Shown: in pieces, positions 9,424-17,316 of the stretch
Position numbering within the stretch: position 1 is the first letter of the stretch
Layout: every line of letters starts with the position of its first letter
Origin: a virus
Virus record (IMG/VR): IMGVR_UViG_3300047508_000112
Location: 1-45,832 of that record
Strand: one strand, 5' to 3'
Length of the DNA: 45,832 bases
Notes under the pieces: model-generated
Seen by the model: the letters and a program-made list of their open reading frames with translations, nothing else
Database searches by the model: none
What the model was told of the DNA's origin: nothing
Translations under genes and position numbers: made by a program

Positions 9424-10227
9424 ATGCCCGGCTTCCCCGCTTCAGGAGTAGGATTTCCAGCGGCCACTACCTTCCCCGGGTCTACCAAGTGGCCGCCTGG
9501 TAATATTTTCCCGGACGGGGTTGCCGTGCACCCGTCTCCGCTATCGATCATCACGAGTGTCCCTGTATCTCTGTGGTCGCAAGCTGATCTAGACGTGATC
9601 CTGAACAGCGGTCACGTGTCGGCGTGGGGCGATCAGAGCGCAAACGCCAACCACTTCACCCAATTTACCAGCACCCAGCAGCCGCTGTTCACGGCTTCCG
9701 ACGCGACGCTGGGCAATCAACCCACCATCACCAGTGATGGTGTTGACGACTGGATGGAGTCGGCTCTAGCGCGTCCGGCTTCCGGCACCACCCCGTGCTT
9801 CATTAGCGCGATCATCAAGCAGGTCACCTGGTCTGCATCGGGCCGGGTAATCATCGGGGACGCGACGAGCCAGAAGTTCATCATCAACCAGAACACAGCT
9901 ACGCCGCAGATAGCGCAGCAGGGTACCGCGGGCGTAAACCTAAACAACGGCTTGGCGGTGAACACTTGGGGCAGACTCGAGATCAACTTTGCGGCTGGGG
10001 CCAACAGCTACACCAAGCTAAAGGCGAATAAGGTTCAAAGCGGCAGCTCTGAGGGTGGCGGAGCCGCTGGGGGGTCAGCGGTTCGCCTGTTCACCTCCTC
10101 CACGGCCGCAGCATTCACGAACATTGCCATTTTCGGAGTTGTCATCTGTGCCGGGACTCCGACTCCAACTGAAATCACCAACCTCGACGCCTACTGGACG
10201 AGCAAGACCATTGCGGGGCTCGTATGA
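9424..10227 (+). CDS. LamG/concanavalin A-like lectin domain protein, tail-associated
   Basis: The 267-residue product carries the typical start of a LamG/ConA-like jelly roll: VSAWGDQSANANHFTQ, then QPTITSDGVDDWM (about residues 60-110), which in the family reads W-x-D-x-S-x2-N...P...F/S-D-G-x-D-D-x-L/M. The rest is beta-rich and ends with a PTPTEI...LDAYW segment seen at the end of such domains. Known members bind or process carbohydrates. With the adjacent SGNH esterase it suggests a host-glycan recognition module. It ends in an ATGA overlap with the esterase gene. Confidence 0.7.
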   Translation: MPGFPASGVGFPAATTFPGSTKWPPGNIFPDGVAVHPSPLSIITSVPVSLWSQADLDVILNSGHVSAWGDQSANANHFTQFTSTQQPLFTASDATLGNQPTITSDGVDDWMESALARPASGTTPCFISAIIKQVTWSASGRVIIGDATSQKFIINQNTATPQIAQQGTAGVNLNNGLAVNTWGRLEINFAAGANSYTKLKANKVQSGSSEGGGAAGGSAVRLFTSSTAAAFTNIAIFGVVICAGTPTPTEITNLDAYWTSKTIAGLV

Positions 10228-11234
10228 CCGTCGCGCGAATTTATACGACGCAGGGCGCTGCGATCGAGACCCGCAGGATCATTGGCAAGCTCGAGTCATC
10301 CGCTAAGATCGGAACCAAGGCGGGAGGCGGCTCTCGGATCACGGTACAGTCTACTTGGGACGGCAAGAATGCGCCTCCCATAGGGTGGACATGTCACGAT
10401 GTGCGGCTCATCAGCAAGGACGCGAGCAACTGGGCGACCGAGATCACTACCCAGGTCATCACGGACTCAGCGGACGGCACACATCGGGCACGCTGTACAA
10501 CGGCGGAATTGGTCATCCTGGATGATGCGGTAACGAACCGAGTAACCCTAGATGGCACATGGGCCACTGCGAACAGGATCTCGGACAAGCTACTGCGGGT
10601 ATACCTATGCCTTGGATTTGGGCAGAGCAACGCCGTGGGTCAGTTCCAGATCGGGAGCGCGAACCAGCTCGCATTTCTGGCGGCGCTCAACCCGGGAGCG
10701 CTCGTGGTGTTCGGCGCAGGCGCGGCGGGCGGAACGCCGATCACGGACGCAATCCGCGGTGCGTTCGGTGACGGCCTGAACTACGCTACGACGCAAATTT
10801 CCCCGGCCCTGGTCACGCTGGATGCAGCGGCGCCCACTACTGTTCCTCTCCACATTCTCTGCAATCAGGGCGAGTATGAGGCTGCTGGTAACACGAGCAC
10901 TGGACCGAGCGGCACGGTAGACTTTTCTAACTGGGCCACGACATTCGCTCAGGTGATCGCCGACATTCGCGCGCAGGTAAGCGCGGCGCGCCCGTTCATC
11001 CTCCACATTTTCAAGCTTAACCCTAACCAGAACTTCCCTCCGACCGACCACTTGACGGCGATCCGGACGCAACAGGACTCTGCCGCGTCAGGCTACAGCG
11101 ACGCGAACGGCGGCGTCGGGCTCACGTACAATATGGATGACATCACGCCCGATGCGCCACCGCACTACAGCGACCCGCACTATGTCCTGATGAACCAGCG
11201 CGGGGCGGCGCAGGTAATCGCCAATCAGGCCTGA
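10224..11234 (+). CDS. SGNH-type carbohydrate esterase (sialate O-acetylesterase-like)
   Basis: The 336-residue product has an N-terminal beta domain of about 120 residues and then an SGNH hydrolase core. FGQSNAVG gives the nucleophile Ser at about 135, NQGEYEA (about 214-220) matches the W/N-x-Q-G-E-x-D/E-A block, and SDPHYVLMNQRGAAQVI (from about 316) supplies the DxxH-like catalytic pair, here DPH with His 319. These blocks fit the SASA/SGNH family that removes O-acetyl groups from sugars. A tail enzyme deacetylating host capsule or O-antigen is inferred from gene position. It starts inside the previous gene (ATGA). Confidence 0.75.
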   Translation: MTVARIYTTQGAAIETRRIIGKLESSAKIGTKAGGGSRITVQSTWDGKNAPPIGWTCHDVRLISKDASNWATEITTQVITDSADGTHRARCTTAELVILDDAVTNRVTLDGTWATANRISDKLLRVYLCLGFGQSNAVGQFQIGSANQLAFLAALNPGALVVFGAGAAGGTPITDAIRGAFGDGLNYATTQISPALVTLDAAAPTTVPLHILCNQGEYEAAGNTSTGPSGTVDFSNWATTFAQVIADIRAQVSAARPFILHIFKLNPNQNFPPTDHLTAIRTQQDSAASGYSDANGGVGLTYNMDDITPDAPPHYSDPHYVLMNQRGAAQVIANQA

Positions 11235-11236
11235 CA

Positions 11237-11587
11237 ATGGCGCATCCCCGGGTTCTGCTGGTGGATGACGACACGACACTGCTGGCAGCGCTCGTTCGGA
11301 CGCTCACTAAAGCCTGCCACCTCCGTGTTCTTGTGGCTTCGAGCCCGGACCAAGCCCTAGACTACCTGAGTGCGGCAAAGTTCAACCTGATCGTCGTGGA
11401 TAAGACGCTACCCGGAATCTCCGGGACATCGCTCCTGGCCCTATGTATCCAGAGCTACCCAGACATGAAGCGCATAGTCTACAGTGGTGATCTGGCCCTC
11501 CAGGAGCCCCTGGCGCATGCTGTGCTGTTCAAGGGCGGGCCACCTACCGAGGCCGCGAAGGTGATCTGTGAGTGGGCGTATGCCTGA
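11237..11587 (+). CDS. Orphan response-regulator receiver (CheY-like) domain
   Basis: The 116-residue product is one complete REC domain with no output domain. Landmarks are all present: acidic pocket D10-D12 (VLLVDDD), phospho-acceptor D55 (LIVVDKTLPGISG), the conserved Ser/Thr at S83 (IVYSGD) and Lys K99 (LFKGG). In bacteria such domains accept phosphate from histidine kinases. Here the gene stands alone after tail esterase and before a membrane/coiled-coil gene, 2 nt after the esterase stop. No kinase was seen in the window, so it would need a host kinase; interference with or use of a host two-component system is inference. Confidence 0.85.
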   Translation: MAHPRVLLVDDDTTLLAALVRTLTKACHLRVLVASSPDQALDYLSAAKFNLIVVDKTLPGISGTSLLALCIQSYPDMKRIVYSGDLALQEPLAHAVLFKGGPPTEAAKVICEWAYA

Positions 11588-11927
11588 TGGTCGTTACTCC
11601 AAGATCCACGTGGAGTCCGATTCGGAGTTGCTCTCGGACGCGGCACAGGTGCGAGCGATGAAGGGCGGGTCCCTCGGCTTTACCATCGGCACCAACTCTC
11701 TCGTGGCTCTCATCGTTGGGGTGTTGACATGGTACTTGACGCATCAAGCTGCACCCCCTAACTGCGCGAGCAAGGAGGACATCCTCGCTCTGGACGGGAA
11801 GGTCGGGGCGCTCCGGCAGGACATGATCACCCTGAACCAGGGGACCAGTAAGACCATTAGCGACACCAAGAACGATCTCCTCATCGAGATGCTGAAGATG
11901 CGTCAGGACCTGGCTGCAAAGCGTTGA
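11580..11927 (+). CDS. Single-TM protein with coiled-coil tail, possible spanin or holin-associated
   Basis: The ATG at 11580 overlaps the stop of the receiver-domain gene; a GTG at 11568 in the same frame is an alternative. The product (about 115 residues) has a short charged N-terminus, one membrane segment (SLVALIVGVLTWYL), then a charged heptad-like helix (ILALDGKVGALRQDMITL...). N-in/C-out topology with a periplasmic coiled coil is the layout of inner-membrane spanins, but no partner is adjacent, so the role is open. Its 3' end overlaps the minus-strand Trp-rich small gene tail to tail. Confidence 0.65.
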   Translation: MPDGRYSKIHVESDSELLSDAAQVRAMKGGSLGFTIGTNSLVALIVGVLTWYLTHQAAPPNCASKEDILALDGKVGALRQDMITLNQGTSKTISDTKNDLLIEMLKMRQDLAAKR

Positions 11928-12039
11928 GTTCATCTGTCCACAAGAAGTCTAGGCGCGAGCTGACGAACCACTGATACCAGCCGTAATTGCGCATCTTCCA
12001 GCGTGGCGGGTGCCACTCCCAAATCGGCAGGCGTCTCAT
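11881..12039 (-). CDS. Tryptophan-rich 52-residue protein, unknown
   Basis: The last gene of the leftward arm. Its ATG overlaps the helicase stop as ATGA (12036-12039). The 52-residue product has six Trp in the first 34 residues (starts MRRLPIWEWHPPRWKMRNYG) plus several Arg, and no membrane segment. Its final 47 nt run antisense through the 3' end of the TM/coiled-coil gene at 11580-11927. Coupled start, clean frame and unusual composition favour a real gene, but antisense chance cannot be excluded. Confidence 0.5.
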   Translation of the reverse strand: MRRLPIWEWHPPRWKMRNYGWYQWFVSSRLDFLWTDELNALQPGPDASSASR

Positions 12040-13670
12040 GCCTTTAGCCTGACCTTTCTGTTCTCAAGGTCCACGTGAAGCCTCCCTGGGTTCCATGAGA
12101 CCTTCGCGCACAGGTCCAGAATCTTACGAGCCGAGTCGAATCGTACGGAGTCCGATGGGATGCCCATGCGCTTTAGCTGGATGGTCTGCTTGTAGGTCGC
12201 CAGCCCATCCCTGCGGCGCTTGACCAGGACCTTGAGCATCTCCTTGGCCTGACGTTGGGAGAACTTGTCGGCGTCCGTAACCCCGAGGTTCTTCAGAGCC
12301 GCGAGCTGGCCAGATGTGGCTTTCTTTGCCCCGAACCTCGCATCACCCCTTGCCGCTTTCTCGCCCTCCTCCGGGGCTATACCAGCGAAGGGATCGAACC
12401 TCGTGACCTGGGCGGTGACCCGGGACTTGAGGCGCCTGGCGGCCTCCTGGAGGCGCTGTCGGGCCTCGGCGAGGGACTCGAGCACGTCGATGCCCGGACG
12501 GTCCTTCTGGACCTTCTTGGCCTCTGCCTTCTCGTCCTCGGAGTACGCCACCCCGAGTAGGTCCTCGGGGCCCACAAGTCGATGACGACCGCTATTTCCT
12601 ACAAAATCCAGAATCGTGCAAAATGGCTTCGCGGATCCGGCGATCAAGTGTTTGCGAAGTGGGGCCTCGTCCCGATTCGGTGCGCAGGTGATGAGACCCG
12701 GTAGTACACGGGTTCCCCGACCGCATCCCTGAGCGTAGACATTCCTCGATAGTGTCGGCCGCGCTCCAATGATGAGCGCCACATCCGGGAAATCAGCGCC
12801 CTTAGAAACGATCCCGACGTTAAAAAGGCGACGGAATTCTCCTGACTTAAACTTCGCAATGGTCTCCCTCCGTACAACTGGGTCGGTGAAGCCCGAGACG
12901 AAACAGGTGCTTCCCGGGTCTAGGGCGTTAGCTCGCTCGGTAGCGTACTCAGCGCTCTTGACGCCCGGGAAGAACCCGATCGCACGTTTCTCTGGGTGTA
13001 GCTCGAGAGTCTTCTTGACGATGCCCTCCACGCTCCGGAGCATGACCTCGTCAAGCTGGCCCTGGACCAAGTCCCCCGAGGTGGTCGACACCCCCGTGAG
13101 GTCGATCTCGTTGATGTGAACCTGTTCCCCGACGATGGGAACGAGGTAGCCGTTCTCGATGCCCTCCACGATGTCCATGCAGTACGCGACGGACTGGTAG
13201 ACCGACACCAAGCCCTTCTTGTCGTGGCGGTCCGGCGTAGCGGTAACGCCGACACGCTTGCACCGGAACGACTCGATGACCTCGCGGTATGTCTTGGCCA
13301 GCGAGATGTGCGCTTCGTCAACGACCACGAGCGAGAACCGGTCGAGCCCCAGCCGTTCCCGACGGAGCTTGTTCGCGAGGGTCTGGAGCGAGCCGATGAC
13401 CAGCCGGCAGGAATGGGATGCCCGCCTGTCAGCTTGCTCGATCTCCACCCTCTCACCCGTCGCCCGCTCGAGGTGGCCCTGCATCTGGTCGAGCAGCTCC
13501 TCCCGGTCAGCGAGCACCAGGACATCGCCCTCCCTGCGCCTCGCCAGCTCCCCGATGATGACCGACTTGCCGAGTCCGGTGGCCATGACGAGCAGCGTGG
13601 AGTCGACGGTGTCCAGCTCGCGCTCGACGGCCTCAACGGCTTCTTGCTGGTACCAGTAGAGGTCAGGCAC
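12036..13670 (-). CDS. SF2 DEAH-box helicase
   Basis: The 544-residue product shows the SF2 helicase motifs in order: motif I ATGLGKS (30-36), DEAH (118-121), TATP (143-146), and motif VI QGCGRGTR (314-321), followed by a C-terminal extension of about 220 charged residues. The start is GTG 13670 and lies 8 nt inside the preceding small gene. Family members unwind nucleic acid using ATP; in phages such a helicase commonly serves replication or recombination. It is the only helicase in the genome and follows the ERF/nuclease genes in the same arm, which fits a recombination-dependent replication role. Confidence 0.85.
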   Translation of the reverse strand: MPDLYWYQQEAVEAVERELDTVDSTLLVMATGLGKSVIIGELARRREGDVLVLADREELLDQMQGHLERATGERVEIEQADRRASHSCRLVIGSLQTLANKLRRERLGLDRFSLVVVDEAHISLAKTYREVIESFRCKRVGVTATPDRHDKKGLVSVYQSVAYCMDIVEGIENGYLVPIVGEQVHINEIDLTGVSTTSGDLVQGQLDEVMLRSVEGIVKKTLELHPEKRAIGFFPGVKSAEYATERANALDPGSTCFVSGFTDPVVRRETIAKFKSGEFRRLFNVGIVSKGADFPDVALIIGARPTLSRNVYAQGCGRGTRVLPGLITCAPNRDEAPLRKHLIAGSAKPFCTILDFVGNSGRHRLVGPEDLLGVAYSEDEKAEAKKVQKDRPGIDVLESLAEARQRLQEAARRLKSRVTAQVTRFDPFAGIAPEEGEKAARGDARFGAKKATSGQLAALKNLGVTDADKFSQRQAKEMLKVLVKRRRDGLATYKQTIQLKRMGIPSDSVRFDSARKILDLCAKVSWNPGRLHVDLENRKVRLKA

Positions 13671-13821
13671 TGGGTTGACGCCCCAGGATGAAAATCCAGT
13701 CGCGACTACCGGGTCGGAAGTACCTTGGGCAGATGGTCCAAGCCAGCTCGTGCTCCATTCGCCGGTCGCCGAGCGTGCGGAAGGCCACGATGTAGACGCT
13801 GTCGCCCTTGATGAGCTTCAC
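13663..13821 (-). CDS. Candidate 52-residue protein upstream of the helicase
   Basis: A GTG at 13821 opens a 52-codon frame (begins VKLIKGDSVYIVAFRTLGDR) that ends 8 nt inside the helicase gene. The start overlaps the TGA of the frame 13818-14018 as GTGA, the coupling style used throughout this phage. The sequence looks protein-like, with alternating strands and Trp/Tyr in plausible places, but is not recognised. It fills an otherwise empty gap between two minus-strand genes. Confidence 0.45.
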   Translation of the reverse strand: MKLIKGDSVYIVAFRTLGDRRMEHELAWTICPRYFRPGSRDWIFILGRQPSA

Positions 13822-14018
13822 CGCGGCCCCCAAGCTTCCAGCCCGCCGAGCGAAGCTACCCGCACACGTATGAGACGTAGCTGGTCAATGAGAGCTGACC
13901 GGTGGCGAATCCATGGGGTCCAATGCTTAATATATAGCCGCCTCACAGGTAGCTCCATCCCTGGAATGCTCGGTCGACTGCGCGCTCGCTGGGCCATGAG
14001 AACCATGTGCCCCGCCAA
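13818..14018 (-). CDS. Doubtful basic 66-residue ORF
   Basis: ATG 14018 opens 66 codons of very Arg-rich sequence; an internal ATG at 13958 gives a 46-residue version (MELPVRRLYIKHW...). Its stop overlaps the next GTG as GTGA, the main argument in favour. A competing short frame (13943-14050) covers part of the same stretch. No family is recognised and no good ribosome site was seen at 14018, so either may be spurious; the interval 13822-14091 holds nothing more certain. Confidence 0.3.
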   Translation of the reverse strand: MAGHMVLMAQRARSRPSIPGMELPVRRLYIKHWTPWIRHRSALIDQLRLIRVRVASLGGLEAWGPR

Positions 14019-14091
14019 CGGGAGGCCTCCGGAGGACAGCGAAGTACCATGTAGCTGGCCAACGAGAACCTACAAATCATGAGCTGTCGCA

Positions 14092-14385
14092 TCAGAAATA
14101 GTTCCCTTCCGGTGTGTCAATGATGGCCTGGGTCTCCGCTACCATGCGGTCCTGCCATTCCCTGCGCTCCGAACGTGACCAATCCTTGAACGGCCCTCGC
14201 CCGTCATGAAAAGCCCGGTGACACTCGAAGCAAAGCGGCATTGCATCCCGATCCGCAGCGCGGCGGCCAAACGCACGGCGGTGAGTGTGGTGATGCGGCT
14301 GACTGGGCGGAGATGCCCGGCAACCCTCGACCGCACAAGACAGCTGCCGGACTCGAGCGAGGTAAGCTTTGTCATCGTCAGCCAC
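14092..14385 (-). CDS. HNH-type / YbcO-like zinc nuclease
   Basis: The 97-residue product has a Cys pair (C17, C22), a His cluster (PHHHTH, 30-35), an acidic/Asp segment (RAADRDAMPLC) and a second cluster C52, C55, H56, H60 (LCFECHRAFH). This order C-C...HH...D..PLC..CH...H is that of HNH-like recombination nucleases such as YbcO/Ref types. It probably cuts DNA or aids recombination. GTG start with GGAGG 7 nt upstream on the minus strand. It follows 12-bp repeat array 1, which separates it from the RecB-like gene. Confidence 0.65.
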   Translation of the reverse strand: MADDDKAYLARVRQLSCAVEGCRASPPSQPHHHTHRRAFGRRAADRDAMPLCFECHRAFHDGRGPFKDWSRSERREWQDRMVAETQAIIDTPEGNYF

Positions 14386-14395
14386 CTAGCCTCCA

Positions 14396-14455
14396 CCCCA
14401 CGCGATCCCACACGCGAGCCCGCACGCGAGCCCCCACGCGAGCCCCCACGCTCTC
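14396..14455. repeat. 12-bp tandem repeat array 1 (5 units)
   Basis: Five imperfect copies of CCCCACGCGAGC lie between the stop of the RecB-like gene and the start of the HNH-type gene. The right flank CTCGAGGCGCCTCACG contains the upstream gene's stop codon and is shared with arrays 2 and 3. Confidence 0.85.
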
Positions 14456-14463
14456 GAGGCGCC

Positions 14464-15453
14464 TCACGGCTTCCTCCACGTCGTACGGAAGTATGGGTTG
14501 CCCCGCTCGATGAACTTGGTGGCGTCGGGGTACTCGGTCAGGAGCTTCGGCAGGTTCAAGGACTCCCGCCCCTTGCATAGCCCCGGTTTGAAAACCTGAC
14601 CAGTGACAGGGTGCTTCAGGACGATGCCGCGCTTGGCGGCTTCCTTGGCGTGCTCCTTTACCTGATCGATGAGGTCGGACACTCGCTCAGCCACAAGCAG
14701 CATAGCGACCAGTTTCTCAGGGTCGAGAATCGTCTGACCTGCGATTGGCGCGAGCCACGTCTCCGCAAGATCTGCCGGAGCGAGATGTTCGGCGCAATGG
14801 AGCCGACCGTAGCAACTCCGGCAGTGCGGGCCGGTGTTTGCCTGTCCATCTGTCTGAGAAGCCGCATGCTTGATGGTCTCCCACAGCTCCATTCCTTCGA
14901 AGCTGGTCATGTCCACGATCTTGTCCGACCAGATCCATTCCCCGTCCTCGGCAATCCACAGGCCCACGGTGAACTTGTGGACCCCATTCTTCTTGGCATA
15001 TGCCCAGCCGTAGGCGAGGAGCTGCAAAGTGTCTGGGGTGGGGACGGTCCATTGGGTCTTCTTGATGTCCCCGATGTACGCTGTGTCCCCCAGCACCCGG
15101 CCCATGTCGAGCGTTCCTGAGGTCAGGCATGGGCCCTCGCTCACGTATTCGCCCTGAGTGTCCAGCCCCACGGGACACTCCTTGTCCATGTCGGCGTAGC
15201 GTAGGGTCCCGGACGACAGGATCACATCGGTCGGGGTGGGCCAGAGTGATATCTCGTTCCGCTCCTCCTGGGTTAGCGACAGGAGTTTGCGACGGGTGTC
15301 ATCGCTGCCAGGGTCGGCTTTGAGGGCATGGAAGGCCGTGGACATGGCCGCCGGCCTACCTGCCCCATGAGCCTCGGAGAGCGCGGCTGCCTTGCCGCAG
15401 AACTGGGCGATGGGCAGGAGCGAGATGCGGTTCCCGGTCTTCAGGTAGGTCAC
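14464..15453 (-). CDS. RecB/Cas4-like PD-(D/E)XK exonuclease (DUF2800-like)
   Basis: The frame is open to 15531 only because the 12-bp repeats upstream contain no stops; GTG 15453 (MTYLKTGNRI...) is preferred, giving 329 residues. Nuclease landmarks are SGTLDMG (D116), IGDIKK (D129, K131) and QLLAYGWAYA (Q144, Y148), the D...DxK...QxxxY order of RecB-family enzymes. A Cys cluster CRSCYGRLHC near residue 217 fits the zinc or Fe-S element of Cas4/DUF2800 relatives. Beside an ERF annealing protein it probably acts as the exonuclease of a two-component recombination system, as lambda Exo does for Beta; that pairing is inference. Confidence 0.75.
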   Translation of the reverse strand: MTYLKTGNRISLLPIAQFCGKAAALSEAHGAGRPAAMSTAFHALKADPGSDDTRRKLLSLTQEERNEISLWPTPTDVILSSGTLRYADMDKECPVGLDTQGEYVSEGPCLTSGTLDMGRVLGDTAYIGDIKKTQWTVPTPDTLQLLAYGWAYAKKNGVHKFTVGLWIAEDGEWIWSDKIVDMTSFEGMELWETIKHAASQTDGQANTGPHCRSCYGRLHCAEHLAPADLAETWLAPIAGQTILDPEKLVAMLLVAERVSDLIDQVKEHAKEAAKRGIVLKHPVTGQVFKPGLCKGRESLNLPKLLTEYPDATKFIERGNPYFRTTWRKP

Positions 15454-15467
15454 GGCGATAGCCCCCG

Positions 15468-15635
15468 CCCCACGCGATTCCCCACGCGATTCCCCACGCG
15501 ATCCCACACGCGATCCCCCGCGCGATCCCACACGCTAGCCCACACGCTAGCCCCCACGCGATCCCGCACGCGAGCCCGCACGCGAGCCCCCACGCGAGCC
15601 CGCACGCGAGCCCACACGCGAGCCCCCACGCACTC
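15468..15635. repeat. 12-bp tandem repeat array 2 (14 units)
   Basis: Fourteen imperfect copies of CCCCACGCGAGC, with variants ending GATC, GATT and TAGC, fill the gap between the ERF stop and the RecB-like start. Unit length of four codons and lack of stops keep several frames open through the array. Flanks match arrays 1 and 3. Confidence 0.9.
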
Positions 15636-15643
15636 GAGGCGCA

Positions 15644-16369
15644 TCACTTGCGCACCTTCAGCGCCTCGAGCGCGTCCAGCACCTTCTTGCCGCCAGCGTC
15701 GTCCGCCGAGTCCAGGTTCACGTCATGGCGTGCGGCGAACGCCTTCAGCTCCTCGGTGTTGAACCCAGCCCCCTGGGACAGGTCGAATATCTTCCGCTTC
15801 AGTGCGGAGGACATGGCCGATGGCTTGGCCTGTGTCTCGGGGGGCTTGTCCCGAGGTGGCGGAGCGGCCTTAGGGCTCGTCTGCTTCGGCGTACCAGAAG
15901 CCACATTGCCGTCGTCGTCGTCCTCGCTAGCGACGAACAAGAGCCCGCTCAGTGAGTACCGCTTGAGGTACGTGAGTGCTGACCCGAGCTTCTGTGGTGT
16001 CTCGCATTCCGGAAGCTCGATGTGCAGGGACAGCGAGGCACCCGAAGCGTGGGCGAGCTTGGTGGTTAGCACCCGCTTCTCGCCCAAGCCGTGGACGCAT
16101 TGGAGCAGACAAAGCCCGTTCGCCGACAGAACCGGGCGAGTCTTTGCGATGACCTCGCCCAGCTCGGCGTACCAGAACTTGCGCCCTGAGTATTCGACCA
16201 TCCGGGTTGTCTCGATGACGGGGAACGCCCCTTGGGCCTTGGCGAGCGCGGCATACAACGCGCCCATCTCGCCGGCCTCCTCGTAGCTGACAGCTGCCGT
16301 TAGGCGGCTCGCGTAGACGCTGCTCAACGTCGGTAGCGGCGGCTCCTGGCTCAGGTTGTTCTCGGTCAC
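15644..16369 (-). CDS. erf: ERF-family single-strand DNA annealing protein
   Basis: The 241-residue product has the ERF core: ALAKAQGAFPVIE (about 41-53), YAELGEVIAKTRPVLSANGL (67-86) and GSALTYLKRYSLSGLLFVASEDDDDG (129-154), the last being the family hallmark. A Pro/Lys linker and a small C-terminal helical domain follow. ERF of P22 anneals complementary strands and helps circularise the genome. The start is GTG in a GTGA overlap with the DUF6745-like gene upstream; repeat array 2 follows the stop. Confidence 0.9.
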   Translation of the reverse strand: MTENNLSQEPPLPTLSSVYASRLTAAVSYEEAGEMGALYAALAKAQGAFPVIETTRMVEYSGRKFWYAELGEVIAKTRPVLSANGLCLLQCVHGLGEKRVLTTKLAHASGASLSLHIELPECETPQKLGSALTYLKRYSLSGLLFVASEDDDDGNVASGTPKQTSPKAAPPPRDKPPETQAKPSAMSSALKRKIFDLSQGAGFNTEELKAFAARHDVNLDSADDAGGKKVLDALEALKVRK

Positions 16370-17316
16370 GTCTCCACCCCATAGCTCAGGACCGGGTCCT
16401 CGTTGCAGCGGGAGACGGCCAGATCCGGGTCATCGAAGAACCGGGCGATCACTTGCCACTTTCGAGCCGACTGGGCAGAAACGAGACCCGGCGCAACCCT
16501 CTCCACGTAGTGAGGCTGTTGTGCAGTCTGAAGGACCGGTGACTGCTTTTTGAGAAGTAGAAGTGACTCGCCGTCGAGTTCCCCGCAGTCCAATAGGGTG
16601 TACGCCAGGCCAGTGCTCTCATCCGTCCACGTATCCTTCTCCGTAGCGCCCAGCGCTTCGGCAAACTTGAGCATCCCCAGACGTTCCTGGAGCACCCGTC
16701 GGTGTTCGGTGTTCGTGATGGCCAGGATCCCAGCGCGGTCATAGGACTCGGGAAGCTCGATGATCCGGTCCGGGACCTGGACCCCGTGCCAGAAGTACAT
16801 CAGGCCGCCGTCCCACCACCGAACAGCAGGGCCATCCTCGGCGTGGGGGTTGCCGTCGTTGTCGAGCTTCATGATCTCGGGGTACTCGATGAGCAACGCA
16901 CGTTCGTCGAGCAGGATGCAGTCGTAAACCCCTTCGAACAGGAAGTCCTTGAAGGTCACGAGGTCCGGCTCGTCCTCCGCCTTGACCTCACCCAGAGGGA
17001 TGAAGCTGTAATAGTGTGCGCACCACGAGGCCGAGCAGGCTCCCATGCGATCGAGTGACGCATTCTTGAGGTCCGACTTGTGCTCGCCCGCGTCCCCCAG
17101 TTCTGCCGCGCGAGCCTTCGCGGCCGAGGGTGAGGGGTAGACCTCGATCTCCGGCAGTGGAAGCTTGTACTGCTTGTAGACCATCTCGACCCCGGCCCGG
17201 ACCTTGTCCGTCACCTTGAGCCGAGTCTCGAGGGTCCTCGGGTTGAGAAGGGTCAGAAACTCCTTCGTCACCCCGTCACAGATCGCAACTTGTTCCGGTG
17301 TCAATTCATCAGACAT
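16366..17316 (-). CDS. DUF6745-like protein
   Basis: The 316-residue product contains HAEDGPAVRWWDGGLMYFWH followed by GVQVPDRIIELP and a downstream HRRVLQERLG helix, the pattern of DUF6745 proteins, whose function is unknown. No nuclease or ATPase motif was seen. ATG 17316 overlaps the end of the small TTG-started gene by 8 nt, and the stop is shared with the ERF start (GTGA). Placement next to recombination genes suggests a supporting role, but composition gives no direct clue. Confidence 0.65.
   Translation of the reverse strand: MSDELTPEQVAICDGVTKEFLTLLNPRTLETRLKVTDKVRAGVEMVYKQYKLPLPEIEVYPSPSAAKARAAELGDAGEHKSDLKNASLDRMGACSASWCAHYYSFIPLGEVKAEDEPDLVTFKDFLFEGVYDCILLDERALLIEYPEIMKLDNDGNPHAEDGPAVRWWDGGLMYFWHGVQVPDRIIELPESYDRAGILAITNTEHRRVLQERLGMLKFAEALGATEKDTWTDESTGLAYTLLDCGELDGESLLLLKKQSPVLQTAQQPHYVERVAPGLVSAQSARKWQVIARFFDDPDLAVSRCNEDPVLSYGVET

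Noticed and set aside
15454-15531. N-terminal extension of the RecB-like gene through Gly/Ser/Arg repeats
   Set aside because: It is just the 12-bp repeat array read in an open frame; GTG 15453 with the family-like start is better.
14396-15635. Repeat arrays as CRISPR
   Set aside because: Units are 12 bp, contiguous and without unique spacers, and no cas operon is present; the Cas4-like protein is a phage RecB-type exonuclease.
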